DNA from: Scylla paramamosain
Taxonomy: Eukaryota; Arthropoda; Malacostraca; Decapoda; Portunidae
Length of the DNA: 64,000 nucleotides
Assembly (NCBI RefSeq): GCF_035594125.1
Contig: NC_087157.1
Coordinates: 7,725,001-7,789,000, forward strand
Reading direction: 5' to 3'
Below, piece by piece: positions 1 through 53,453 of the stretch. Position numbers and translations under genes: made by a program. The first letter of the stretch is position 1. Each line of letters begins with the position of its first letter. The notes beneath the pieces are model-generated. The model worked only from the letters and a program-made list of their open reading frames with translations. It did no database searches and was not told where the DNA came from.

Positions 1-244
1 ATGTTGACTGGAGAGTGCACCAGCACCAAGGAAGGCCAGCCATCGCCTCGCAAAGTTGATATTTGCATCGATAAGCGAGGCCTGTGTTATTCTGCATGTG
101 TACGCTACATATCTGCACTGTCCTCTACCTTGCGAAAAGAGTGACCGTAACACTCCGAGTTGCACCTCACGAGTGTCACATTTAGTCGTAGATCTACTGA
201 AGGCCACCTGGAGTAACATGCAGACCCGGGTAGGTATGCGTGAG

Positions 245-715
245 ATTGAAAGGAGAGAAGTACGTCATCTTTCTGTGATTGATGGACTCCTGATGGAAGG
301 TTGTGACCGAGGACCCGGAAGTCAAAACATTTATTTTATACCTGGGCAGGGGGGAAGGTGTTCGTGCAGCGAGCTAAATAACTCACACAATAGGCTGAGG
401 GCTGTAGCAGGATGAACATTGGTGTTTATAATAAAGGTAACATTATGGATAGAATCTTTGGGGATGTGGTGTGTGCACGTTGTGAAGATGAAAAAAAGGG
501 ACTTGAAAAAAAAAAAAAGTAATAAACTACCGATGAAGAAAGAGATGTAGATGAACCTAATGAAATGAGTGAAGTGGGATGACATTGAAGATCTGGTGAA
601 GGTGACTGTGAAATAGAAACAAGGAAAGAACTGCGTCATCTTCCTGTGCTGGGTGGACTTCTTGAGCAAGCCAGTGACCAGACACGCAGAAACCAGTGCG
701 TTTATTTTATGCCTA
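245..715 (+). pseudogene. Two decayed copies of one coding-like segment (245-345 and 615-715)
   Basis: Two ~100 bp segments 370 bp apart align without gaps over their second half. Both translate in the same relative frame: EIERREVRHLSVIDGLL in the first copy and EIETRKELRHLPVLGGLL in the second, followed by VYFMP or IYFIP. Substitutions preserve similar amino acids, which suggests both derive from a protein-coding, possibly transposon, sequence. The second copy ends in TGA soon after. The family is not recognised. Confidence 0.4.
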
Positions 716-1416
716 AGTGACGAAGAGCTGTTCCTTGAGCGTGTTCCATCACTGTACTGTATTAAGATAGAGGACAGAAATGAGGAGGAAGAGATGAAGA
801 ATAATGTTGCATGTAACGAAGAAAGAAATACGATTGAAATCCATGATAAGGAAGCAGAAGAAATGCAGGAGAACTATGAGGGATTTATTGAAACCAGCGC
901 AGGGAGAAGTGAACGCAAAGATTGGAATAAACGCTTGACAGATGACAAGGATAAGATAAAATGTACAATGAGTGGGAAAGTGTAAAATGGTCATTGTTAG
1001 GATAAGACTAAAAGGTGCTTCAGTATATTATGATGGGTGACATGAGATTGCAAGACGAGAATAAGGAGAAGACGCATAACCCATCCCTCTCACGTTGGCA
1101 TGACCTGCATAAAGCAAAAAATAAATTTTCAAGGCGCGTATTGCCAATTCAGGTGGCTGCGTTCGTCGTCTGGAATCGCACATTCTATAAGTGAACGAGG
1201 AGGGCGAGTGCTGAGGCGGCGGCACTGACCTCCGCGATGCCGACCCCACTGAGAGACGTACATAAATACCGACACTAATATTGGGAAACACTTGCAAGTG
1301 AAGAAATGTGCTTGCGTGGTATTAGTCCGCGGATCAGGAAAATTATATACGATAGTCTGAAAGGAAAAAATGCGTCGGCTTCCAAACTGAACGTAATACC
1401 GATAAAGCGGACATGA

Positions 1417-1483
1417 CGCCATAAGAACATAAGAAAATAAGGGAAGCTGCAAGAAGCCATCAAGCCTACACGTGGCTGTCCTG
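1417..1483 (-). mobile_element. 3' UTR remnant of a CR1/Jockey-like LINE
   Basis: The segment with CATAAGAA, AATAAGGGAAGCTGCAAG and CCTACACGTGGC matches the sequence flanking the LINE fragment at 44157-44622 in the same orientation. It is therefore read as the 3' end of another copy of that family. Only about 65 bp is recognisable. Confidence 0.5.
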
Positions 1484-2279
1484 AATGAAACACACCTCTC
1501 TACCACCGCGCCTCTCACCCCTAGTAGGACATGTGTCGAACTGTCATCACCGTGGTGGCGTCGTGCTGCCGTGTCGCTCATTGCTGCGAGGACAGAGTCG
1601 AATACGCTGCCCAGTCAGCAGACTCACCGCACGACGCACAGGCTGCCGAATGTCCGCTGAACCCAGTAGGCCAAGATTCTCCGGGTGACAGCGGCACCAG
1701 GGAAACACACAGATGTGTTATTTTATTTTATTTTATTTTATTTTTCTAGCGTGATTTGTGTCTTGCCTTAGTGGAAAATGGTATGCAAGTATCAAAAGTG
1801 TGCACTTCTTTTCCGCCAGACAGCTTCCCTCTGACAGCTTGTGGCTGAGAAAATTTGTGACCAAATGTTGATAATTTCTGTAATATACGAGCTTATATGA
1901 ATGAAACTATGGCATGACTAATACTCCTTGATTATCAGTTTTCCTGCAGAGCTCAGTGCATTCCAGGCAGTCAGGTTTTAATCACCGTGTCAAACACTAC
2001 CATTGATTAGATCATGTCATCTCTATCCTCATTAGATATCCACAGCCTTTCAGCTTCCGGGCAAGGATACGGCGTGGTCAGTTATCCATTCCCGACCTTC
2101 TATACCAGCACCAAAACTTCCGTCTATTACGCCACAGCAGTACATTTCGTCCATCCCGCTAACTCCCAGGATAGACTCACAGGGTCCCTCTTTTTATGTC
2201 ATGCTTTGATTTATTGCCCATCGCAGCTTTCTTTGCTCGGGCAACGCTCGGCACTTGCTGTGTAGACGCGTTTTTATTT

Positions 2280-2721
<442 letters not shown>

Positions 2722-3391
2722 ATACAGTATAATGCTCACTTCTTAAAACTCACAACCATGACTCGTGTTTTCATTGTTTTCCTTCCTCCCCATTTTTCCC
2801 CCGCATGCACTTTATGCCTCAAGTGAGCTACATAGTACATGCTAAATCACATCACGCAGAAATGCAGGGCTGGCAGACCATCCGTGGTTTCTGAGAAGTG
2901 CTTGTCTGCTTCTCTACTTGTCCGTCTGCCTGTACATGTCTGTCTATCTGTCCTCGACTTACGCTCGGCCTCTTCTGCACATTCCCATCCTTGCTAAGTC
3001 TATTTCCCCTACAAGTGGCGGTGGCAGGGGTCAGAGAAGGCGTTATTTTGGTTGATTGTGTTACGTGTGGCCTGTGGTTGTGTGGCGGCCAGCGGAGGTC
3101 CAGCGGGCAGCAGCGGGATGGTTTTGTGGGAAGGGGAAAGAGACGGGTGTAAGGGAAGGAGGATCCACCGCGCGATACCGTCTTGCCTGACAAATAGGGT
3201 TGTCTTTTGTTGAATTTTATCTCTCTCTTCACTTCCTCGAGACGGCGGCGGCGGCGGCGGCGGCGGCATCTTAAGTTTGTGGTGTCGCCGTACAGAAAGA
3301 AGGAGAAGGAGAAAGAATAAGAAAAGGAGCAGGAGGAGGAAAAGAAAGAGGTGGATGAGCAACAGAAGGAAGAAGAAAATAAGATCTTGGA

Positions 3392-3393
<2 letters not shown>

Positions 3394-3473
<80 letters not shown>
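3394..3473. repeat. (CT)n microsatellite
   Basis: About 40 uninterrupted CT units, directly preceded by a purine-rich AAG/AGG tract (3295-3390). Confidence 0.95.
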
Positions 3474-3475
<2 letters not shown>

Positions 3476-3521
3476 ATTCATTATTTAAACTAGACGTGTT
3501 TTTACTGTGTGTCTCCAAGTG

Positions 3522-3552
<31 letters not shown>

Positions 3553-3623
3553 GAACGAGAATATTGGTGATAGTCGAGAGGACGTTGATAATGGTAACAA
3601 GACGAGGACGGAGACAGGGTAAA

Positions 3624-3689
3624 TGGTTGTTGTTGTTGTTGTTGTTGGTGTTGTTGTTGTAATTATTATTATTATTTTTATTATTATTA

Positions 3690-3748
<59 letters not shown>

Positions 3749-3757
3749 AGTAATAGC

Positions 3758-3790
<33 letters not shown>

Positions 3791-3945
3791 TGTTGTTGTT
3801 GTTGTTGTTGTTGTTTTTGTCGTTGTTATTGTAATAGTTGTAGCAGTAGTGGTGGTGGTGATGGTGCTGTTGTTGTTGTTACTGGCTGCGGTATTGTTGT
3901 TGTTGTTATTATTATTATTATTGTTATTATTATTATTATTATTAT

Positions 3946-3980
<35 letters not shown>

Positions 3981-4150
3981 ATTGATGTTGTTGTTGTTGT
4001 TGTTGTAATAGTAATAGTAGTAGTGGTGGTGGTACTGTTGTTGTTGTTGTTGTTGTTGTTGTAATAGTAATAGTAGTAGTGGTGGTGGTACTGTTGTTGT
4101 TGTTGTTGTTGTTACTGGCTGTGGTATTGTTGTTGGTGGCGGTATTGTTG
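3624..4150. repeat. Trinucleotide field with higher-order duplication
   Basis: TGT, ATT and AGT runs alternate. A block reading GTAATAGTAATAGTAGTAGTGG and then a GGT-ACTG-TTG run occurs twice in tandem near 4004-4050 and 4060-4095. A GTTACTGGCTG(C/T)GGTATTG motif occurs at about 3879 and 4112. Arrays were therefore copied as blocks, not only by slippage. Confidence 0.85.
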
Positions 4151-4281
4151 CTCACTGAAGAATAGAGCATCATTGGCTATTCTTCCACCAAAAGTGCTGA
4201 ACTTTGGCCACTAAATAAAGTGAAAGAGGTCAACACACCACCGCCAGACCTCACCATGGATCTATTTACTCCCTATCCTCG

Positions 4282-4287
4282 CCTCTC

Positions 4288-4368
<81 letters not shown>

Positions 4369-4369
4369 A

Positions 4370-4401
<32 letters not shown>

Positions 4402-4402
4402 A
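4282..4402. repeat. (CT)n joined to (GAAA)n
   Basis: About 42 CT units (4282-4367) pass directly into a GAAA tetranucleotide run to about 4402. A short (CA)n follows at 4437-4458. Confidence 0.93.
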
Positions 4403-5142
4403 AAAAAATAAGAAGTGTTTGAAAGATCTCTTTTGGCACACACACACACACACACACAAGTGGAAGACAAGGCGTAGTTCGACCCCCACAAACGCCAGGA
4501 GCAGTCCGCGAGCTCTACCTTGTTTCTGGGTTAGGGCCTCCGCTCTGTTGATAGTCGGCGATGTTGACGCAGCCCGGCAGAGTCTATTTGGACGCGGGAT
4601 TGCGAAAGGCTATATAGAAGGTGAGGCCGGTAAGGGACGAAAAGGAAAATAATAAAGACATAATTACACCGATTCCGCGAAGGCTTCGTTTTAGCGACGG
4701 GAAAGACACGGCGGTGGACAGTGAAGGGATAATGGGCGAGGCTGCTTGTCACCACTGTGGATGGAGTGTGAGAGTTTTGGTGGAGCAGATGTTAGGAGTG
4801 CTGACGTCAAGGAGTGGTGACTGAAGTATCGGAAGGAGGAACAGGAAGCGTGGTGGTCATACTGAAGGGAGAGTGACGTGTTATGACAAAGCGAAGGAAA
4901 TATAATATACCTAGTGTGATTTTTCCGCGTATGATCAAGAGCCGGAGGGGAAATGTTGAGGTGATTTTGAGGAAACGTAAGGCATTCTCTGGAAAAATGA
5001 CGCTATGAAGGTAAAGAAAATAGAGAAAAGAAATGCATGTTGACACAAAGTATTTGCTGTTTTGCGGCCAGCAGTGTATGATTCATAACTGTCACGCTTC
5101 ACTTATACCCACTTCCTTATTACTATGTATACGTCTTATGAT

Positions 5143-5186
<44 letters not shown>

Positions 5187-5944
5187 ATTTTTGTTCACTT
5201 GTTCTTTTGTTCATGAATTGATTTGTTGTGCGCGTTATCTATTTATTTCTTTATTCATGGACTATTAGTCTGTTTATTTATTAATTCATGTGTTTGTAAT
5301 GTGACATGGGAGAAAATAGGTACCTAATTTGCTGGGCGTCTCGAACACCTACTACTCCCAAATCACAGAGTGATGGCTACCTCGTCGTCTGCGTCACGAG
5401 CGAAGTCTGCCCCTGGGAATGGTTTCTGCGGTGAATAGATTGTCCTTCATATAAACTGAAAATATTGCTATTAAACCGTTTTTTTTGCATCCAACTCATT
5501 GTTTTGGTTTTCGTTAGATGATCGTCTTGCCATTCTCTCTCTCTCTCTCTCTCTCAGTGAAATTTCAGAAGATTGTAATTGAAGATTTTTATTACTTTTC
5601 TGTTGTTCTATATTTCTATCTTCATGGCTCTTTGATCACTGGCACAGAGTCTAGATATGATTACAAAAATTTCGTTCATTTGTCCTCAGCTTCCATGCCA
5701 CTCATCCTTAGTTGTCACTCTTGCCATCTCTCTCTATCAAGGAAGACAATATCTGTCCATCCAGCACCACTACTTAAATCTGTAATATTTCATGCAAATT
5801 CTAAGGATATTGAAGCTCAGTTGATAAAGGTTTATCTTTATTAACAATAGGTGTTTGATGCAAAGAGGTGAATGATGTATGGGAAGTAAACTCATTTTGA
5901 GCAAGCTTGAAAAAAAATATCATTTGGAAAAAATACAAAATTAT

Positions 5945-5950
5945 TTTATT
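5945..5950 (-). promoter_or_regulatory. Candidate poly(A) signal of MIOS
   Basis: AATAAA on the minus strand lies 95 nt downstream of the MIOS stop codon. A second AATAAA is at 5836-5841. Position fits a short 3' UTR; no transcript evidence is available here. Confidence 0.4.
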
Positions 5951-6044
5951 TGTAACATCACATGTGCAGCAGCCATATTCTCTTATACTCTCATATCATC
6001 CTCACATTAAATTAACTATAATACATGTAGAAACTTCCATGACC

Positions 6045-18497
<12,453 letters not shown>

Positions 18498-18951
18498 GGT
18501 CAAGGTTGCCTGCTGGGCACACTACGCATGGTGCCGCAGAGGATGGAGACAGCACCTGATGGACACAGGTATGTGCTTCTTGGAATCACAATGACCTCTC
18601 CTACTGTCTTGTCATTTTCATTGTTGGACTGGTAGGTTGTATTTGAACCTGAAGAATCTGTTTGAATTTTATTCATTAATATTTCCTTGGCTCCTTAAAA
18701 TATATTTGGAGAGCTGACTAATTATGAAATGACTAAATGAACATACATCTAACTTATATTTTTATCCTGTGTAACCAACTTGTTAACCTTGTACATATAA
18801 GTTTATATGAATATTAGAGACAATGGAACAATGTAATGTCTATGTGAACTAAAGGCTCTGATAACACTCAGTGTCCCAAGGAAACTTTATCGTAAATGAC
18901 TTGCCACTTAAAGGAGTCATTCAGATGAGATGATTTTTACATGGAGCTTTT

Positions 18952-19735
18952 TTTTTTTTCAATCCAATTAAAAAAAACCCACTAAGATGCCAGTCCCTGA
19001 ACAGGGTTCAAAGAGGTATTAAAAATTTGAAGGATAAGTGTCTTGAAACCTCCCTCATGAAGGAATTAAAGTCATAGGAAGGTGGAAATATAGAAGCAAG
19101 CAGGGAGTTCCAGAGTTTAACAGAGAAAGGGATGAATGATTGAGAATAATGGCTAACTCTTGCATTAGAGAGGTGGACAGAATAGGGATAAGAGAAAGTC
19201 ATGTGCAGTAAAACTGCAGGAGGAGGGGAGGCATGCAGTTAACAAGATCAGTTAGCATGAAAATAGCAGAAGATAACTAAAGATGCAACATTGCAGGGAT
19301 GAGAAAGAAGCTGAAGACAGTCAGTTAGAGGAGAGGAGTTGATGAGATGAAAAGCTTTTGATTCCACCCTGTCTAAAAGAGCAGTATGAGTGGAAACTGC
19401 CCAGACATGTAAAGCATACTCTATACGTGGATGGATAAGCAGCTGGGGTGTTGAGAAAAACTGGTAGAGACATCTCAGAACACCTAAACTCATAGAACCT
19501 GTTTTACCTAGAGATGAGATGTGAAGTTTCCAGTTCCAGTCAAGATTATAAGAAAAGGACAGACTGAGGATGTTCAGTGTAGAAGAGAGGGGCAGTTGAG
19601 TGTCACAGATGAAGAGGTGATAGTTGTCTGGAAGGTTACGTTGAGTTGATAGATGGAGGAATTGAGTTTTTGAGGCATTGAACAATAGCAAGTTCGCTCT
19701 GCCCCAATCAGAAATTTTAGAGATCAGAAGTCAGG
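18952..19735 (-). mobile_element. 5'-truncated LINE fragment, reverse-transcriptase C-terminal part
   Basis: Read on the minus strand it gives [16 protein letters not shown], then [47 protein letters not shown] and, after a frame break, SNARVSHYSQSFIPFSVKLWNSL. This is the same family as the copies at 59073-62533. The 3' UTR with CCAATTAAAA, CCCACTAAGATGCCAGTCCC and GGGTTCAAAG is at 18958-19015. Frameshifts and deletions make it a dead copy. Confidence 0.88.
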
Positions 19736-19896
19736 TGTTCTTTGGCTTCCCTTAGATTAGTGAGATTTTCCCTTAGATTATATAGATTTTGATTATTGAA
19801 TACTCTATGTATTCTTTCCAACACTAAATGAAAATTTAATATTAGTATGGAATCTTAGTTGCTAAATATTTTGTTGGGCAAATACAGAAGCCAAAG

Positions 19897-20000
19897 TGAC
19901 TAGGGTGAAGGAGCAAGAGTGACTAGGGTGAAGGAGCCAGAGTGATTAGGGTAAGGAGCTAGAGTGATTACAGAGGAAGGCCACAGTGACTAGGACAGGA
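19897..20000. repeat. Short minisatellite, about 21-22 bp unit
   Basis: Imperfect units of the form GTGACTAGGGTGAAGGAGC-AGA occur four to five times, with progressive divergence rightward (GTGATTAGGGTAAGGAGC, GTGATTACAGAGGAAGGCC). Confidence 0.75.
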
Positions 20001-21599
20001 GTGGGAAAATGCTGAAATAACATTAGAATTTTCATCTGAGGGTTAGCTTCGATTAGGCCTAAATTAATTCAATTCATTAACTTCATTGCTGACCACGACT
20101 TGAAAAAACTTCACATTTTGCCAAGAAATAAACAGTCAGTGTATGAAATTGGTAGGCTACGCTTATTTCAATAATACCCATGTAAAGACCTGGAAGCATC
20201 CATAATCGTGCAGGAAAAACGTAGCAGAGGTAAGAAATATTCATGAATGAGGAAGAAGCTAAAATTGTGCAGGTCGTTTTCAGATGTAGGGATTCAATAA
20301 TGGGATAGGCGTCAATACTGTAGAATGACTTGGCAGAAATTTTACAATTATCCTTGCAGAGGTGTTACGCCGGAGCCAAAACAAAACACTCCTACACTGC
20401 TCAATGAAAAAAAAAAATGTTTTAGCAATTTTAGCAAGCCGTCTTCCCTGGAAATTACATAATACACAAGCACTAATATCAGAACAACAAAAAGTAACAA
20501 AAATATTACCCTCTTCTCTCTTAGCAGTGCCTGGCAGCTCCTGTTTATGTTGTGGGCAGGGGAGAGCCTCGCCTCTGCTCCCCGCACGCGCCCCAGTCAG
20601 CTGAGTGATAAGTCTTTGCTACGGTTCCTGCTGCTAACGCCCATGGCTGCCTGTTCACACTGTCTTCCTTTTTGTCTTTCTTCCCCAGCTTCAACTACAG
20701 TGCAGACTACAACCTCTATATCAGCATTATAAGGCCAAGTGTTCTTTCAAAAGTGCTTCTGACGCATATATAATTAGATAAATTAAGAGCTATAAAAATA
20801 TATAGTTTAGAATAGAAAAAAAAAATAAGAACAATGATCAAGAATTTACCCAAACAGCATAATTGACGTAGACATCAAGCAACTAAAAACACACTGATCT
20901 CACAGCTAAAAACAGCACACAGTGGCTGCCAAATACACAAGCGATCATTATTATAGATTTTTTTTTTTTAAACATAGTATTGGTCACATGCCAATGGTGA
21001 ATAGATAAAAGCTAATTTAATCATCGATCTCAATTACAATTCTCATAGAAAAGAGGAAAACACAAGGCCACTCTTTCCTTAGTCTCCCCACAAAGTCGCC
21101 CTGCCCCTGTTCTCTCTCATGCACCCAAGAGACCACTTTCTGTAACAGGAATTGTAAACACAAGGTGGAGTCAGGAAGGAATCCTGTTGACAGTAAGTAA
21201 TGTGTATTTGTCACTTTATACGCTGAATGTGTTGTATCAGTGGGCTACGGAAACATGGAAGAAAGCCCAATCAACTCTTGCATGTATGGAGTGGACGACT
21301 GCAGCCTTGGCATATTCTCGTATGTCCCTCAGTGGTGAGATGCAGTCACCATTAGTACTGACAGACCGACATAGCACTGAAGGCAGTCATCTGCTACTGA
21401 GGATTTGTGTTTTGAAATGTGGAAATGAAGCGGTGCACAAGTTTTGGTAAAACTGGAATTTCATACAGTATTTTTTTTTTTATCTATTTTTTATATATAT
21501 ATTATTTATTTATTTATTTATCTATTTATTTATATTTATTTAAGATATTTGTGTATCAGGTAATTAATTATTATTATATACATTTTTTAGTAATTTACT

Positions 21600-22022
21600 A
21601 GACTCCTTTCCTGGCCTTATTACTTGTTTATTCTCTTCCATTCTTTCGCATATAGCTTTAGCAACACCCAAAATGTAAATATAAGGTAAGAGCAGTGTTC
21701 CTGCCCTTAAGTGGTAGGTCCAGATGGTGGCTTGTCCCCCACCCACAGTAACGGTAGGTTAGGTAATGCTAGGTTAGATTAGTGTCCCTAATTAAGGATA
21801 GTTCACTCTGCAGTTAGGTTAGGTAATGTTGTGTATAAAAGTCTACAGCGACTAATCTAACCTAAAATTACTTAAAATAACTTAATCTATTTGGGGGACT
21901 TCACTCCACCTGGACCCCCCTTAAGGATGGGAGCACTTCTCCTTGGCCTTATATTTATGTTTTAGGTGTATCCAAAAGAATGGAAGAGAATAGACCAGTA
22001 ATAAAGCCAGGAAAGGACTGTA
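21600..22022. mobile_element. Foldback (long inverted-repeat) element, MITE-like
   Basis: The left arm starting GACTCCTTTCCTGGCCTTAT (about 21601) reads, in reverse complement, as the right arm ending at about 22022 (CAGTCCTTTCCTGGCTTTAT). Homology continues through TATTCTCTTCCATTCTTT, AAATATAAGG, CCTTAAG-GG and GGTTAGATTAGT, so each arm is about 200 bp and they meet near 21810. TA flanks both ends. There is no coding capacity. The structure is that of a non-autonomous DNA transposon with subterminal arms filling the whole element. Confidence 0.78.
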
Positions 22023-22322
22023 GACAATCACCATTTTTTAATAAACTACAACTTTGGGATCGTAACACATGTGCTTTCTCATTGAAGAACCACAACCCTG
22101 TGAAGAACCCAACCTTGGAAATACCCTATCTATTCTTAATATTTATAATAATTGATGGAGTAAGAAGAAAAAAACATAAGTGGGTCATGCCTTATTTTCA
22201 TGCGTTAATCAGTGTTATGAGGTAAAATTGATTAGTATTTTGTTAACATACCTATTTACTTGAAATTGTATTGCCCAAAATGATCTACCAACATTCAGTG
22301 TTTTGTAATTTCCAGGTGCAAA

Positions 22323-49709
<27,387 letters not shown>

Positions 49710-49954
49710 CAACTACATAAGGCAATCATAGATCCTGTGCGTATTAGTTCACAGCCTACTTGTGTAAGTTATAACTTTGAAATACATAGAAAACTGTGTA
49801 TTTAAGTCCACATTTAGGTAGGATTACAATTTGAAAAGATCATAAGAAATTCAATGAATTGAGAAAAATTACTTGACTTCAGAATTACAAAAACACTCAC
49901 TATAGCTCATATTAATTGCTGATTCCTCGAAAACTGTTGATTATCTCTTTACTT

Positions 49955-50045
<91 letters not shown>

Positions 50046-50193
50046 TGTTTATAAGAGCCATCTTGCAAAATACATTGAGCACTTACTGCTTGGGTCACCC
50101 CCTTGGGGAGTTTGAAGGTAAAAGGATGAAGTGAATCATACTTATAAAGATAATATAATACTCATGTCATTGTATTTCCTGCTTGTGTAGATT

Positions 50194-50446
50194 AATAAAT
50201 AAATCTGACACTGTGAGACCAAGAAGATTGGTTATCAGTGAATGTATTGAAAAAATATTATGCAGGAGCATAGTAATTTTTGGCAGTGTGAAATGTTCCT
50301 TTTCAAATTGGTGTTGATAAAACGTGTTTCTTCACTGTTAATAAACATACGCTTTCCATAGTACATCAAGGAAGACATGATTGCAGTGCAATACTAGTGT
50401 GTAATGGAAAGTAGAGAATATATTGCATAAATATGAACTGAATAAA
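50194..50446 (+). promoter_or_regulatory. Candidate poly(A) signals of SNF8
   Basis: AATAAA occurs at 50194-50199 (overlapped by a second copy) and again at 50441-50446, about 0.5 and 0.7 kb after the SNF8 stop. Which one is used cannot be told from sequence. Confidence 0.35.
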
Positions 50447-51589
50447 GTCCTGATTGTTGTGCAAACATAGCCTTTTGTTACAGCAAGTAGTTTTGAACAG
50501 TACTGAATAGAATCATGTTTATATGTACATCAAAGGAAGTGGAAAAAGGTTTTGAAGAGAAATTGTGAATGGCTCAGTGGCTGGTCTCTTCTAAAAAAGG
50601 TGAACTGTCTAATATCATACTATGTGCCATTTCTCTATTCTTTCCCTGTCTTTTATGGTCATATCACCAAGAATTCTTTGTCTATCAGTTTGCATGTTTC
50701 TAATTAAATTGGGAGAGCAATAACACCATCCAGTGCAAAATGGTCTGTAAACCCCTTGTAAAAATAATCTGATTTAGAAAATTGCATATCCCAAAAGCAA
50801 AATTTTATATTTCAAGAGGTAGTTTGCATTAAGCATAGGGATGAGTTCCTACATAATTCCCCTTGAGACCCAAAGTAATATGTTTTTTTTCCATGATCAT
50901 TGCTCATTGAGCTGTGCAGTCACTTATTTTCATTCAAGGCCTTTTATACATTATTAATAGTTGCATATGAGCGCTGAGTAAGGGACCCACTCACTCTTGT
51001 CCATTTTTCCCATTCTTCAAATAATGACAAGAATTCAAGAGAGTAGTGTTAATTTGTTTCTGAAAGTTGCTTGTGTTTCTGTAGATAACTGACTGACACA
51101 GAACTTTGATTATATGAGTGCTTCCCATGTGTGGAGAACATTCAAAGCTGCTTGGAATGTGGAATAACCTTACCTAGTTTCTCAGGGATGTTGTGTTATC
51201 ATGATGCTTCTATTTGATATATGTAATTTCCTACATACTCTAGGCTCCTCTGAGACCTCTTGTGGATGATAAAGAAATCCTTAGCACCCTGCTTACGGTG
51301 ACCCTAAATGTGAATTGCTTTGACGTGAGGTAACACCTGGTGTAGAAATAGCAGATATTGACTCAAGCACATTGAGATGTCCCATTGGCTCAGCCCAAGA
51401 CATTAAGATGTAAAAGCTGAATCATTCATTTAAAAGCAGCTGTTGCTAATATAATCCATGTTATCTGGTCTTATTGCAGTATTCCCATATGTTTCCCAGT
51501 TGTTCTTTATTGAAGTGGTTAGCTGTTGCTCAGTACAATCTTGTCATGGCCACTTCATATGAGACATATAGTGTTCAGATATTGATTGC

Positions 51590-51662
51590 ATTTTGGAGAG
51601 TAAATACAGGACCTTGTGGTAGCAAACCCAGTGCTCTTGCCACTCAACCAGAGCTGTCATGA
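51590..51662 (-). repeat. tRNA-related SINE trace
   Basis: The minus strand reads TGGTTGAGTGGCAAGAGCAC (A-box-like), then GGTCCTGTATTTACTC about 20 nt later (degenerate B-box-like), as in the head of tRNA-derived SINEs. No intact cloverleaf is claimed. Confidence 0.35.
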
Positions 51663-52817
51663 TTTATAATGGTTGATTAACTAGACTTATATTTAACTAA
51701 ATCACTATGCACTTCTTGATTATCTCAAGTAGAACATTTTCTTTGGGAAGCCCCTGGGAAGAGAAAACTGTGATAGAAATTCCTTCAGGATACTGTGTCT
51801 GTACTTTACTCACTTGTCTGTTCTGGATCACATCATTTTCTTCATTCTCATGCATGTTCTATTTTCCACCCACAAAAAGAGGCATACCCATCTTCTTCAT
51901 AGGGTTTTCCTATTCCATTTGAAACATCGTGACCAATCTCTCCTCACTCATGAAGACATACTGGATAAAGTGTGAATTTAATCCTGTCTGCCCAACTAGG
52001 TGACATTATCAATAGTTATCAGTTGGTGAATGCCTTAGAACCAGGTTACTAAAGATGAACCTTGTGCCTGGCCTCATCATGGATCCACCAGTATTCAGCA
52101 TCCTTTACCATAGATCCTTACCATAAGCACTGTGATGTATTTTGTAGGACTTAACACTAGTGATTAGAGGTACAAAGACCTAAAAAAATTATCATGGGGC
52201 ATGATGACTGTTATTGTCCCAACATCTAAGGCACTCTTATTTGTTCTGGTCATGGATCCAGTTCCCAGCTGCAGCCTCTAATGGCCAAAAGATTTATTCC
52301 ACTATTAGATCAATATTGCAGTGTCATGATGAAGACATTACAATGGATATTCCTTTACACACCTATGTATATATGGTAAGAAACTTGACATTTCAAAAGA
52401 ACAAAGGTTTGGAATGCATACATTATATAGTAATGTTCAAGCACAGAAATGCTGAGGCTATGGTTTATATGTAGCCAGCCTTTGAGAGTTAGGTCATGCT
52501 TTTCCATGGTGATGTAATCATCCAAGTTAAGAGCTGTATGTTGAAAGACTGCACATCAGTTAAGTAATTGATTTGATTGTTTTAAAATTGGCAAGAACAA
52601 ACTTGTTCATTCCTGAGTTTTAATTCATGGTTCATTCTAGTGAGTGTGCTCCAAGCTTTCATGTGCCTGCACCTGTGTTGTCTTTGTGCAGATGTACTAT
52701 ATATTTTTGCATAAAGTCCTTGATTATTTTTAAATTGATTTCATGAATCAAATATTTGAAAATAACAATAACAATAAATTTAGATATTAGCTAAAATGAG
52801 CTTTTACTTTAACCTTG

Positions 52818-52974
<157 letters not shown>

Positions 52975-53453
52975 TTAAATCCACAGCTAATATATTCTCG
53001 GTGGTCTCAAAGCAAGCGCAAACACAAACAATAATAATAAAGGGAACAATAACAAAATAGATGAAGTAAATAACGCGAATAAAATTTGAAACAACCGCGC
53101 TTCAAAATTTTACAGAATATAATTGCTTTCCCTGCGTCACGTTTTCTTTTATTCAATAATACAAAGCATTATAATAAGTGTCAGATTATTATCACATGGC
53201 CAGGTTATTCCTTGAGATTAATTCAATACTAAGAAATTACATACACTCACCCTCACTTAATTAATTTGTTTATTATTTTTCTCCCAGTGGGTGATGACGA
53301 TCAGTGATGGTTTGGGTTTTGTGGCAAACCTTTCGTGGAATTTCGTCTTTATGTTCGAAAGTAATTATTTACTCTACATTTCCCGGAGTACTGCCGTTTG
53401 TAGTGTTTTGTAGGCACATTTTCGTCAGTGAACGTTTCGAATCTGCTGTAAAA

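Larger units (their letters stand above)
18498..22322. other. Intergenic spacer between divergent MIOS and SNF8
   Basis: 3.8 kb between the two start codons. It contains a LINE fragment (18952-19735), a 21-22 bp minisatellite (about 19897-20000) and a foldback element (21600-22022). A relatively GC-rich stretch at about 20520-20680 could be part of an SNF8 leader or promoter, but nothing decisive is seen. The ATG exon of SNF8 is preceded by TTTCCAG, a plausible acceptor, so an upstream noncoding exon may lie here. Confidence 0.6.

Noticed and set aside
653..985. 110-codon open frame rich in Glu/Lys
   Set aside because: No recognisable domain; the frame differs from the coding-like duplication frame that precedes it, and composition reflects a purine-rich strand.
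21740..21845. GGTTAGGTTAGG-like strings as telomeric (TTAGG)n
   Set aside because: Only one or two units in a row and located in the arms of the foldback element.
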